A stretch of DNA of 64,000 nucleotides, from the NCBI GenBank assembly GCA_963743035.1, contig CAVUOB010000006.1, forward strand, positions 248,001 to 312,000. Direction: 5' to 3'. This document shows, piece by piece, positions 53,113-61,909 of the stretch; positions within the stretch are counted from its first letter, which is position 1, and each line of letters begins with the position of its first letter. Both the position numbers and the translations under genes were made by a program. The notes below the pieces were generated by a model. That model had not been told where the DNA came from. It did not search any database and saw nothing but the letters and a program-made list of their open reading frames with translations. The DNA comes from PALSA-911 sp963743035. GTDB taxonomy: Bacteria > Pseudomonadota > Alphaproteobacteria > Acetobacterales > Acetobacteraceae.

Positions 53113-53537
53113 TCGCCCGTGGGTTGCGGCCCCTGGCCGGGGCAATGCTGCTTCTGGCGCTTTCGGCCTGCGGCGGCACGGAGGCGCCGAACGCCGGCAA
53201 GCTCACGCCTCAGGGAGAGTCGATGCAGCGCATGGTGGCCGATGTGAAGATCTTGCGCGACTATGCGCAGGGCGCCGGCACCCAGGCGGCGGCGGAGACG
53301 GCGGCGACGGAGCTGGTGTCCTGGTCGGACCAGTTGGCCGCCTTGTTCCCGCCCGAGACCGCCGCGCTGTATGTCGACATGACGCCCGACATCTCCCGCC
53401 GCGCGCCGCCGGTCATGCACGCGACCGCCGAAGCAGTCGCGGCGGCGGTGCGCGCCGGCAACCGGCCTGACGCCGGAACGCAACTGGCGCGCGCCGAGCG
53501 CGACGGCTGCGGCTTCTGTCATCGGAGCGGCTACTAG
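53109..53537 (+). CDS. lipoprotein with C-terminal heme c motif, cytochrome c'-like
   Basis: Encodes 142 residues from GTG 53109, overlapping the upstream stop by GTGA. A lipobox with LSAC near residue 20 is followed by a helix-rich mature part (ADVKILRDYAQ, LVSWSDQLAALFPPET, ATAEAVAAAVRAG) and a C-terminal ERDGCGFCHRSGY, which contains CxxCH for covalent heme. C-terminal heme placement in a four-helix-like domain is the cytochrome c'/c556 design. The heme ligand and partner are not known, and lipidation is inferred from the lipobox. Confidence 0.6.
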   Translation: MIARGLRPLAGAMLLLALSACGGTEAPNAGKLTPQGESMQRMVADVKILRDYAQGAGTQAAAETAATELVSWSDQLAALFPPETAALYVDMTPDISRRAPPVMHATAEAVAAAVRAGNRPDAGTQLARAERDGCGFCHRSGY

Positions 53538-53651
53538 GGCAGTTTCAGTCAGACCGGAAATCGGTCTGACTGATAAAACTGCTCGATAGAACAAAGACTG
53601 GAGCGATTTCACATCCGCCACTTGGCGGACACTCTGAGTGAAAACCCTCTA
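53535..53651. repeat. two-hairpin intergenic repeat, copy C (reverse)
   Basis: In reverse orientation relative to copies A and B. One hairpin has CAGTCAGACCG (53546-53556) paired with CGGTCTGACTG (53562-53572), enclosed by GCAGTTT/AAACTGC (53539-53545, 53576-53582) with an unpaired ATA. The other, imperfect, has TCCGCCA/TGGCGGA in its centre and TTTCAC/GTGAAA arms. The connector reads GTCTTTGTTCTATCGAGC on the minus strand. TAG stops of both flanking converging genes are at its edges (53535-53537 and 53649-53651). Confidence 0.75.
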
Positions 53652-54122
53652 GCCGCGTTCGCGCAGGAACCGCCCGAACGCTTTCAGCGTCACGTCCGAC
53701 ACGTGATGCTCGATGCCCTCGGCATCCTGTTCCGCCGCCTCGGCGGGCACGCCTACGGCCACCAGCAGGTCCACCACCACCCGATGGCGCGCCCGCACAC
53801 GGGCGGCCAGCGTGTCGCCGTCCTGGGTCAGGAATACGCCGCGATAGGGTTTTGCGACCGCCAGGCCCTCGCGCTTCAGCCGGCCGATCGTCTTGATCGC
53901 GGTGGCGTGCGACACGCCCAGGCGCCGTGCGATGTCGGTCGGCCGTGCCTCTCCGCCGGCGCCCAGCAGGTCGGAGATCAGTTCCACATAATCTTCCAGC
54001 AAAGCCGTCGATTGCGCGGTACGCGTCTTGCCGAACCGCCGCGCCTGGGTGGGCTCGGTCGGCAATTCCGCCGGTTGCGTCGCGCTGGCGCGAACGCCTG
54101 CCGGTTTCGTGGTCACGCCCAT
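53649..54122 (-). CDS. mntR: manganese-responsive regulator MntR (DtxR family)
   Basis: Encodes 157 residues from 54122, or 179 from 54188. An N-terminal winged helix with ARPTDIARRLGVSHATAIKTIGRL, then VARHRVVVDLLVAVGV and a C-terminal dimerisation region with DAEGIEHHVSD match the MntR/DtxR family. Metal-binding candidates are Glu, His and Cys-free acidic positions in that region. It likely represses mntH when Mn2+ is sufficient, and the 20-bp palindrome upstream of mntH is a candidate target. It lies downstream of mntH on the same strand. Confidence 0.85.
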   Translation of the reverse strand: MGVTTKPAGVRASATQPAELPTEPTQARRFGKTRTAQSTALLEDYVELISDLLGAGGEARPTDIARRLGVSHATAIKTIGRLKREGLAVAKPYRGVFLTQDGDTLAARVRARHRVVVDLLVAVGVPAEAAEQDAEGIEHHVSDVTLKAFGRFLRERG

Positions 54123-54237
54123 CCCATCTTCATCGGCCCCGTTGATTGGGGCCGACCATGCCGTGCAGTCCAGATTCAGGCAAGACATTCAGACAAGCTA
54201 TTCAGGCAAACTATTGCGGCAAATCATTCGGGCGGCA

Positions 54238-55530
<1,293 letters not shown>

Positions 55531-55606
55531 GCAGGGGTCCCGTCTTTCGTCATCGGCGTCATCCGCGTTCCGTAGCAGGGGCAATAAAACCGAGAGGAAG
55601 CCACAG

Positions 55607-55626
55607 AGTGTAGCCTTGGCTACACT
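55607..55626. promoter_or_regulatory. operator-like palindrome upstream of mntH, candidate MntR site
   Basis: AGTGTAGCC, two bases TT, and GGCTACACT form a perfect 20-bp inverted repeat 77 bases upstream of the mntH start. The shape, a dyad of 9-bp half-sites with a 2-bp centre, fits a DtxR/MntR dimer site, and mntR lies downstream of mntH. The link is inferred from position and the neighbouring regulator. Confidence 0.65.
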
Positions 55627-55792
55627 TTCGAGCATTAGATGGGAGATCGGCGCCGCGTGTCAACGATTTCCGTTCATGGCCGGGCGGAAGCGGGATGGAG
55701 CCGAATGCGGGCCTGCACCGGCATTCTGCGCGCGAGCGGCAGCGCGCCGGGTATTTCACCCCGGCTGAGCGGCGATCGGTTCGCGCGCATAG

Positions 55793-55830
55793 GGCCGGAT
55801 CGCCTTCACACGAAGTGAAGGGATCCGGCC
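55793..55830. other. long hairpin in the hemB-mntH gap
   Basis: GGCCGGATC (55793-55801) plus CCTTCAC (55803-55809) pair with GTGAAGG (55815-55821) and GATCCGGCC (55822-55830), a 16-bp stem with one unpaired base and a 5-base loop. It could be a terminator or structural leader. The rest of the 355-base gap (55531-55885) holds the mntH operator and no other recognisable gene. Confidence 0.5.
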
Positions 55831-55859
55831 GCTGTGCTGATGGAAACTCTAGCGGCGCG

Positions 55860-55878
55860 CCGGCGCCACCGGCGCCGG
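55860..55878 (-). terminator. GC-rich hairpin after hemB
   Basis: CCGGCGCC (55860-55867), loop ACC, GGCGCCGG (55871-55878) makes an 8-bp stem 7 bases after the hemB stop on its strand. It lacks a clear T-run, so termination is inferred. Confidence 0.45.
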
Positions 55879-55885
55879 AATTACC

Positions 55886-56884
55886 CTATGCCTGCTGCGC
55901 CAGAAGGCGGGCGGCGGCGGGGGCGAAATAGGTCAGCACGCCGTTGCAGCCGGCGCGCTTGAAGCTGGTCAGCACTTCCATCATCGCCCGGTCATGGTCC
56001 AGCCAGCCGTTCTGCACGGCCGCCATCATCATCGCGTATTCGCCCGACACCTGATAGGCGAAGGTCGGCACCGCGAAGCGCTCGCGCACCCGGCGGATGA
56101 TGTCCAGATACGGCAGGCCCGGCTTGACCATCACCATGTCGGCGCCCTCGAGCAGGTCGAGCTCGACCTCGCGCATCGCCTCGTCGGTGTTCGCGGGGTC
56201 CATCTGGTAGGTCTTCTTGTCGCCCTTCAGCGCGCCGCCGGAGCCGAGCGCGTCGCGGAACGGCGCATAGAACGCCGAGGCGTATTTCGCCGCGTAGCTC
56301 ATGATCCGCGTATGGATCAGGCCCTGCGCGTCCAGCGCCTCGCGGATCACGCCGACGCGCCCGTCCATCATGTCCGACGGCGCGATGATGTCGATGCCGG
56401 CCTCCGCCTGCACCAGCGCCTGCCGGCTGAGGATCTTCAGCGTGTCGTCATTGGCCACGTAACCATTGCGGATGACGCCGTCATGGCCGTGGTCGGTATA
56501 GGGATCGAGCGCGACGTCGCCGACCAGCCCGACATCGGGGAACGCCTGCTTCAGGACCCGCGCGGCCGAGCAAATAAGGTTGTTGGCGTTGACCGCCTCG
56601 GTGCCCTCGGCGTCCTTCTTCTCCGTCGGCGTGGCGGGGAACAGGGCGATGGCGGGGATGCCGAGTTTTACGGCTTCTTCCACGTGTGCAGCGACACGGT
56701 CGGGCGTCACGCGGACCACGCCGGGCATGGAGGCGACCTCGGTGGTGGTGTTGCTGCCCTCGATCAGGAAGATCGGCCAGATCAGATCGTCCACGGACAG
56801 CTTCGTCTCCGCCACCAGCCGCCGGGTCCAGGCATCGGTCCGGTTGCGGCGCATGCGGGTGTTGGGAAAGCGGCCGACGGTCAT
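55886..56884 (-). CDS. hemB: delta-aminolevulinic acid dehydratase (porphobilinogen synthase)
   Basis: Encodes 332 residues. HemB joins two 5-aminolevulinates into porphobilinogen in heme synthesis. Catalytic lysines at about 200 (SYAAKYASAFY) and 254 (MVKPGLPY) are visible. The metal loop reads GDVALDPYTDHGHDG, Asp-based rather than the cysteines of zinc-type enzymes, so it is probably a magnesium-type HemB. The start at 56884 has GGAG upstream and homology begins there; an ATG at 56923 is less likely. It diverges from the secreted hydrolase gene. Confidence 0.95.
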   Translation of the reverse strand: MTVGRFPNTRMRRNRTDAWTRRLVAETKLSVDDLIWPIFLIEGSNTTTEVASMPGVVRVTPDRVAAHVEEAVKLGIPAIALFPATPTEKKDAEGTEAVNANNLICSAARVLKQAFPDVGLVGDVALDPYTDHGHDGVIRNGYVANDDTLKILSRQALVQAEAGIDIIAPSDMMDGRVGVIREALDAQGLIHTRIMSYAAKYASAFYAPFRDALGSGGALKGDKKTYQMDPANTDEAMREVELDLLEGADMVMVKPGLPYLDIIRRVRERFAVPTFAYQVSGEYAMMMAAVQNGWLDHDRAMMEVLTSFKRAGCNGVLTYFAPAAARLLAQQA

Positions 56885-56975
56885 GGTCTGCGTCTCCGGT
56901 CTGGTAACGGTGAACGGGTCCATAGGCCGCGCGCCGGCGCGTTGCAAACGCCTGCCCGTGCGGTAGCTTTGGCGC

Positions 56976-57788
56976 ATGTCCCGAATATGGTTGCTGCTGG
57001 CCTGGCTCGCACTGCTCCCCGCGTCGGCGGCTGGGGCCGAAACGGTGCATTTTCCCGGCCCGAATGGCGTCACCCTCACCGGCCAGTTGGTGCTGCCCGC
57101 GGGCCCGGTGCACCCGCCCGCGATTGTCGCGCTGCATGGCTGCGGCGGTCCGTTTCCCTCGCGGGACCGGCAATGGGCGGAACTGTTCGCTGCCGGCGGA
57201 CACATCGTGCTGTTCCCGGACAGCTTCGGCTCGCGCGGGCTCGGCTCGCAATGTCGGGTCCGCGACCGCGGCGGCGTCACCGCGGACGGTCTGCGCCGGC
57301 AGGACGCGTTTGCCGCGGCGCAATGGCTTGCAGCCCGCCCGGATGTGGGGAAGGGCGGCATTGCGCTGGTCGGCTGGTCCAATGGCGGCGCCACGGTGCT
57401 GGCGGCAGCGCGCCAGGCGCCGGATCAGCCCCAGGATCTGTTCACCGCCTTCGTCGCCTTCTATCCCGGCTGCGTCGGACCGTCGCGCCAGCCCGGGTAC
57501 CGGCCATCGGCGCGGATGCTGATCCTGGTGGGCGAGAACGACGACTGGACCCCGATCGGGCCATGCCGCGATCTGGCCACGCGCCTGCCGGACGCCGTGC
57601 GGCTGATCGCCTATCCCGATTCGTGGCATGATTTCGATGCGCCGGACATGCAGGTGCGCAGCCGCTCGGGCCTGGCCTTTGCCGCCGGCGGCGTTGCGCA
57701 TGCCGGCACCAACCCGGCGGCGCGCGCGGATGCGCTGCAACTTGTGCCGGAATTCCTGCAATCGGAGTTCCTGCGATCGGGGCATTGA
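56976..57788 (+). CDS. secreted dienelactone-hydrolase-like protein
   Basis: Encodes 270 residues with a signal peptide ending AAGAE. The alpha/beta-hydrolase core has IVALHGCGGPFPSRDRQW, the nucleophile GWSNGG (Ser at about 135) and a C-terminal DSWHDFDAP with the catalytic His. The family includes dienelactone hydrolases and esterases; the substrate is unknown. It diverges from hemB and is followed by a hairpin before rpiB. Confidence 0.85.
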   Translation: MSRIWLLLAWLALLPASAAGAETVHFPGPNGVTLTGQLVLPAGPVHPPAIVALHGCGGPFPSRDRQWAELFAAGGHIVLFPDSFGSRGLGSQCRVRDRGGVTADGLRRQDAFAAAQWLAARPDVGKGGIALVGWSNGGATVLAAARQAPDQPQDLFTAFVAFYPGCVGPSRQPGYRPSARMLILVGENDDWTPIGPCRDLATRLPDAVRLIAYPDSWHDFDAPDMQVRSRSGLAFAAGGVAHAGTNPAARADALQLVPEFLQSEFLRSGH

Positions 57789-57792
57789 AACT

Positions 57793-57825
57793 GCCCCGCA
57801 TGGCCGGATTGCAGCGATGCGGGGC
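57793..57825 (+). terminator. hairpin after the secreted hydrolase gene
   Basis: GCCCCGCAT (57793-57801) pairs with ATGCGGGGC (57817-57825) with a 15-base loop, five bases past the hydrolase stop. No T-run follows, so terminator function is tentative. Confidence 0.4.
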
Positions 57826-57882
57826 GGGCAGGAATACAGAGCGTTTGTGCACCCGCGCACGCGTGCTAGAGGATGCGGTCTC

Positions 57883-58383
57883 ATGAACCCAATCTCCTCC
57901 TTCGTCGCATTCGGCGCCGATCACGCCGGCTATGCACTCAAGAATCGCCTGGCGCAGGCCCTGGCCAACGCCGGTCTGGGCTTTGACGCCCGCGATTTCG
58001 GCACCAACGCACCCGACAGCGTCGACTACCCGGACTACGCCCTGCGCGTGTGTCAGGCCGTGACCAGCGGCGCGGCGCGCTTCGGCGTGCTGGTCTGCGG
58101 CACCGGCATCGGCATGTCGATCGCCGCCAACCGCTTTCCCGGCATACGCTGCGCATTGATCCACGACACCACCGGCGCGCGGCTGACCCGGGCGCATAAC
58201 GACGCCAACGTGATCGCGCTCGGCGCCCGGCTGATCGGCGAGGAGGTCGCGCTGGACGCGCTGCTCGCCTTCCTGACCACGGAATACGAAGGCGGGCGCC
58301 ATGACCGGCGCCTGGCCAAGCTGAACCCTTCCATCGACGCCGCCACGGGCAACATCGCCACTGTCAGTATTGGGGCAACCTGA
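57883..58383 (+). CDS. rpiB: ribose-5-phosphate isomerase B
   Basis: Encodes 166 residues. RpiB interconverts ribose-5-phosphate and ribulose-5-phosphate. Visible: FGADHAGYALKNRLAQAL at the N-terminus, FGVLVCGTGIGMSIAANRF, and LTRAHNDANVIALGARLIG. The start at 57883 has GAGGATG upstream; an earlier ATG lies inside the hydrolase gene. It ends in TGATGA, so its stop shares a base with the glyA start, giving a translationally coupled pair. It opens the rpiB-glyA-nrdR-rib run, where ribulose-5-phosphate is also the substrate of RibB. Confidence 0.95.
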   Translation: MNPISSFVAFGADHAGYALKNRLAQALANAGLGFDARDFGTNAPDSVDYPDYALRVCQAVTSGAARFGVLVCGTGIGMSIAANRFPGIRCALIHDTTGARLTRAHNDANVIALGARLIGEEVALDALLAFLTTEYEGGRHDRRLAKLNPSIDAATGNIATVSIGAT

Positions 58384-59687
58384 TGAATGAGAATCTTCCC
58401 GCCGCCAGCCTGCAGCGCTTCTTCGGCGCCCCGCTGGCCGAGACCGATCCCGAACTGGCCGCCGCCATCGGCGCCGAGCTGGTCCGCCAGCAGGACGGCA
58501 TCGAACTGATCGCCAGCGAGAACATCGTCTCCGCCGCGGTGCTGGAGGCGCAGGGCAGCGTGCTGACCAACAAATACGCCGAGGGCTATCCGGGCCGGCG
58601 CTATTACGGCGGCTGCGCCTATGTCGATATCGCCGAGAACCTGGCGATCGAACGGGCGAAGAAGCTGTTTTCCTGCGAATTCGCCAATGTGCAGCCCCAT
58701 TGCGGCGCCTCCGCCAACCAGGCGGTGTTCCTGGCGCTGGTAAAACCCGGCGACACCATCCTGGGCATGAGCCTGGACGCCGGCGGCCATCTGACCCATG
58801 GCGCCGCGCCGAACATGTCCGGCAAGTGGTTCCACGCGGTGCAGTACGGCGTGCGCGCCGCGGACGGGCTGCTGGACTATGAGGAACTCGAAGCCAAGGC
58901 GCGGGCGGAAAAGCCGAAGCTGATCATCGCCGGCGGCTCGGCCTATGCCCGCTTCATCGATTTCGAGCGCATCCGCCGCGTCGCCGATGAAGTCGGCGCA
59001 TTCTTCATGGTGGACATGGCGCATTTCGCCGGCCTGGTGGCCGCCGGGCTGTTCCCGAGCCCGCTGCCGCACGCGCATGTGGTCACCACCACCACGCACA
59101 AGACCCTGCGCGGCCCGCGCGGCGGCATGATCCTGTCGAACGACGCCGAGATCGGCAAGAAGATCAACTCCGCGGTGTTCCCCGGCCTGCAGGGCGGGCC
59201 GCTGATGCATGTGATCGCCGGCAAGGCCGCGGCCTTCGGCGAGGCGCTGCGGCCGGAATTCCGCGCCTACCAGAAGGCCGTGCAGGACAATGCGCGGGTG
59301 CTGGCGGAGACGCTGATCGAACGCGGCCTCGCCATCGTCAGCGGCGGCACCGACAGCCACCTGATGCTGGTCGATCTGCGCCCCAAGCGCGTCACCGGCA
59401 AGGCGACCGAGGCCAGCCTGGAGCGCGCCCACATCACCGCCAACAAGAACGCCATCCCGTCCGACCCGGAGAAGCCCGCCATCACCTCCGGCGTGCGCCT
59501 GGGCAGCCCGGCGGCGACCTCGCGCGGGTTCGGCGTGGCCGAGTTCCGTGAAATCGGCCTGATGATCGACGACGTCCTGGAAGGGCTGGCGCGCTCGAAC
59601 GACGGCACCAACCAGGCCGCCGAACGCGCGGTCGGCGAACGGGTGCGCGCCCTCTGCGCCCGCTTCCCGATCTATCCCGGCCGGTAA
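58383..59687 (+). CDS. glyA: serine hydroxymethyltransferase
   Basis: Encodes 434 residues. GlyA interconverts serine and glycine with tetrahydrofolate. The PLP lysine is at about 240 in VVTTTTHKTLRGPRGGM, and the substrate-binding SENIVS and YAEGYPGRRYYGG motifs are near the N-terminus. It overlaps rpiB by one base and is followed by nrdR after nine bases. folK and the threonine aldolase elsewhere in the window connect to the same one-carbon and glycine pool. Confidence 0.97.
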   Translation: MNENLPAASLQRFFGAPLAETDPELAAAIGAELVRQQDGIELIASENIVSAAVLEAQGSVLTNKYAEGYPGRRYYGGCAYVDIAENLAIERAKKLFSCEFANVQPHCGASANQAVFLALVKPGDTILGMSLDAGGHLTHGAAPNMSGKWFHAVQYGVRAADGLLDYEELEAKARAEKPKLIIAGGSAYARFIDFERIRRVADEVGAFFMVDMAHFAGLVAAGLFPSPLPHAHVVTTTTHKTLRGPRGGMILSNDAEIGKKINSAVFPGLQGGPLMHVIAGKAAAFGEALRPEFRAYQKAVQDNARVLAETLIERGLAIVSGGTDSHLMLVDLRPKRVTGKATEASLERAHITANKNAIPSDPEKPAITSGVRLGSPAATSRGFGVAEFREIGLMIDDVLEGLARSNDGTNQAAERAVGERVRALCARFPIYPGR

Positions 59688-59696
59688 TCCGCCCCG

Positions 59697-60161
59697 ATGC
59701 GCTGTCCTTTTTGCGGCCACGAAGATACGCAGGTAAAGGACAGCCGTCCGACCGAAGATTCGTCCGCCATTCGCCGCCGCCGCTTCTGCGGCAATTGCGG
59801 CCAGCGTTTCACCACGATCGAGCGGGTGCAGTTGCGCGAGCTCACCGTGGTGAAGAGCGACAACCGTCGCGTGCCGTTCGACCGCGACAAGCTGGCCCGC
59901 TCCATCCGGATCGCGCTGCGCAAGCGCCCGATCCAGGAGGAGCGGATCGAGCGCATCGTTAACGGCATCGTCCGCCAGCTGGAATCGAGCGGCGAGAACG
60001 ACATCCCCAGCAAGCAGATCGGCGAGCTGGTGATGGAGACGCTGAAGGAAGTCGATCCGGTCGCCTATGTCCGCTTCGCCAGCGTGTACAGAAATTTCCG
60101 TGAAGCCAAGGACTTCGAAGCGTTTCTTGGCGCGCTGGGCGAGAGCAACGTAGAGGGGTGA
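59697..60161 (+). CDS. nrdR: transcriptional repressor NrdR
   Basis: Encodes 154 residues. NrdR represses ribonucleotide reductase genes through NrdR boxes. The N-terminal zinc ribbon is CPFCGHEDTQVKDSR with RRFCGNCGQRFTT, followed by the ATP-cone domain with VPFDRDKLARSIRIALRKR. No ribonucleotide reductase gene is in the window. Its TGA overlaps the GTG start of ribD. Confidence 0.96.
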   Translation: MRCPFCGHEDTQVKDSRPTEDSSAIRRRRFCGNCGQRFTTIERVQLRELTVVKSDNRRVPFDRDKLARSIRIALRKRPIQEERIERIVNGIVRQLESSGENDIPSKQIGELVMETLKEVDPVAYVRFASVYRNFREAKDFEAFLGALGESNVEG

Positions 60162-61309
60162 GCGCAGCTGGGGCAACATCGGGGAATGCAGCCCGTAGCG
60201 CCGAGGACACGGCCCATATGCGCTCCGCGCTGGCGCTCGCCCGCCGCGGCCTGGGCGGCACCTGGCCCAACCCCTCCGTCGGTTGCGTGATCGTGCGGGA
60301 CGGGCGCGTCGTCGGACGCGCCGTCACCGCGCCGGGCGGCCGCCCGCATGCCGAACGCGCCGCGCTGGCCATGGCCGGCGAGGCCGCGCGCGGCGCCACC
60401 GCCTATGTGACGCTGGAACCCTGCTGCCATTGGGGCCGCACGCCGCCCTGCACCGACGCGCTGATCGAGGCCGGCGTGGCCCGGGTGGTGGTCGCGGTGC
60501 GCGATCCGGACAAGCGGGTGAACGGCGAGGGCTGTGCCCGGCTGCGCGGCGCCGGGATCACCGTGGATGAAGGCCTGCTGGCCGATGAGGCGGAGGAGGT
60601 GCTGGCCGGCTTCGCCAGCCGCCAGCGCCGTGCGCGCCCGCTGGTCACGCTGAAGATGGCCAGCACACTGGATGGCCGTATCGCCACCCATGCCGGCGAG
60701 AGCCAGTGGATCACCGGCGAGGCGGCCCGGCGCGCGGCGCACGCGATGCGCGGCAGCGCCGATGCGGTGCTGGTCGGCGTCGGCACGGTGCTGGCGGACA
60801 ACCCGGAGCTGACCTGCCGCATTCCCGGCTACCGGACCACCCCGATCGTGCGGGTGATCGCCGACAGCCATTTGCGTACGCCGCTGACCAGCCAGCTGAT
60901 CCGTACCGCCGCGGCGTCGCCGACCTGGTTCCTGGTCCGCCCCGGCGCCGATCCCGACCGGCGCGCCGCGCTCGCCGATCTCGGCGTGACCGTCATCGAC
61001 GTCGCGGCCGGCTCAACCGGCATCGATCTGGCCGACGGCTTGCGCGCGCTGGCCGAGGCCGGGATAACGAGATTGCTGGTCGAAGGCGGCGGACAGATTG
61101 CAGGCTCGCTGCTGCGTGACGATCTAGTGGACAGGATCGCCTGGTTCCATGCGCCCGCGGTTATGGGCGGGGATGGCTGGCCGGCGGCGCAAAGCTTCGG
61201 CATCAACCATTTGGCCGAGATGCCGCGTTTCGTGCGTCGCCGTGTCACCGCCCTCGGCGCCGACACGCTCACCGAGTTCGAGAAGCCCGCTTTGAGGAAA
61301 ATGGCCTGA
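60158..61309 (+). CDS. ribD: bifunctional riboflavin deaminase/reductase RibD
   Basis: Encodes 383 residues from GTG 60158. The deaminase domain has HAERAALAMAGEA and PCCHWGRTPPC with zinc ligands; the reductase domain follows from about residue 160. It performs two steps from the GTP cyclohydrolase II product to ribitylaminouracil. The start overlaps the nrdR stop by four bases. No riboflavin (FMN) riboswitch was seen upstream. It opens the ribD-ribE-ribB-ribH set. Confidence 0.95.
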   Translation: MSAAGATSGNAARSAEDTAHMRSALALARRGLGGTWPNPSVGCVIVRDGRVVGRAVTAPGGRPHAERAALAMAGEAARGATAYVTLEPCCHWGRTPPCTDALIEAGVARVVVAVRDPDKRVNGEGCARLRGAGITVDEGLLADEAEEVLAGFASRQRRARPLVTLKMASTLDGRIATHAGESQWITGEAARRAAHAMRGSADAVLVGVGTVLADNPELTCRIPGYRTTPIVRVIADSHLRTPLTSQLIRTAAASPTWFLVRPGADPDRRAALADLGVTVIDVAAGSTGIDLADGLRALAEAGITRLLVEGGGQIAGSLLRDDLVDRIAWFHAPAVMGGDGWPAAQSFGINHLAEMPRFVRRRVTALGADTLTEFEKPALRKMA

Positions 61310-61909
61310 ATGTTTACCGGCATCGTCACCGCGCTTGGCACTGTCCGTGAGATCGTCCCCATCGGGGACGGCCACGACATGCGCCTGGTGATCGCGGCGC
61401 CCTGGCCGGACACGGCCGCCATCGATATCGGCGCATCGATCGCCTGTTCCGGCTGCTGCCTGACCGCGGTGGAGGTCGGCGCGGACTGGTTCGCGGTCGA
61501 GGTGTCGGCCGAAACCCTGGCCAACACCAAGCTCGGGCGCTGGACGGTCGGCACCCGGGTCAACCTGGAACGCTCGCTGAAGCTGGGTGACGAGCTCGGC
61601 GGGCATATCGTCTCCGGCCATGTCGACGGGCTGGCGGAGACGCTGTCCGCGACGTCGGAGAACGGCTCCACCCGCTGGCGCTTCCGGGTGCCGCCCGAGC
61701 TTGCCCGCTTCGTCGCGCGCAAGGGCTCCATCGCCATCGACGGCGTGTCGCTGACCGTGAACGATGCGGACCAGGACAGTTTCGGGGTGAACATCATCCC
61801 GCACACCTCCGCCGTCACCGGATTTGCCACCTTGCAGCCGGGCGAAGTCGTCAATATCGAAATAGACATGCTGGCCCGTTATGTGGCGCGGCTGGCGGAG
61901 TTCAAATGA
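61310..61909 (+). CDS. ribE: riboflavin synthase alpha subunit
   Basis: Encodes 199 residues with two tandem lumazine-binding repeats: MFTGIVTALGTVREIVP and CSGCCLTAVEVG in the first, SGHVDGLAETLSATSENGS and DGVSLTVNDADQDSF in the second. It dismutates two lumazines into riboflavin. It starts directly after the ribD stop and overlaps the RibB gene by ATGA. Confidence 0.96.
   Translation: MFTGIVTALGTVREIVPIGDGHDMRLVIAAPWPDTAAIDIGASIACSGCCLTAVEVGADWFAVEVSAETLANTKLGRWTVGTRVNLERSLKLGDELGGHIVSGHVDGLAETLSATSENGSTRWRFRVPPELARFVARKGSIAIDGVSLTVNDADQDSFGVNIIPHTSAVTGFATLQPGEVVNIEIDMLARYVARLAEFK

Noticed and set aside
60100..60160. FMN riboswitch in front of ribD
   Set aside because: ribD overlaps nrdR, so there is no leader space for the conserved RFN structure.
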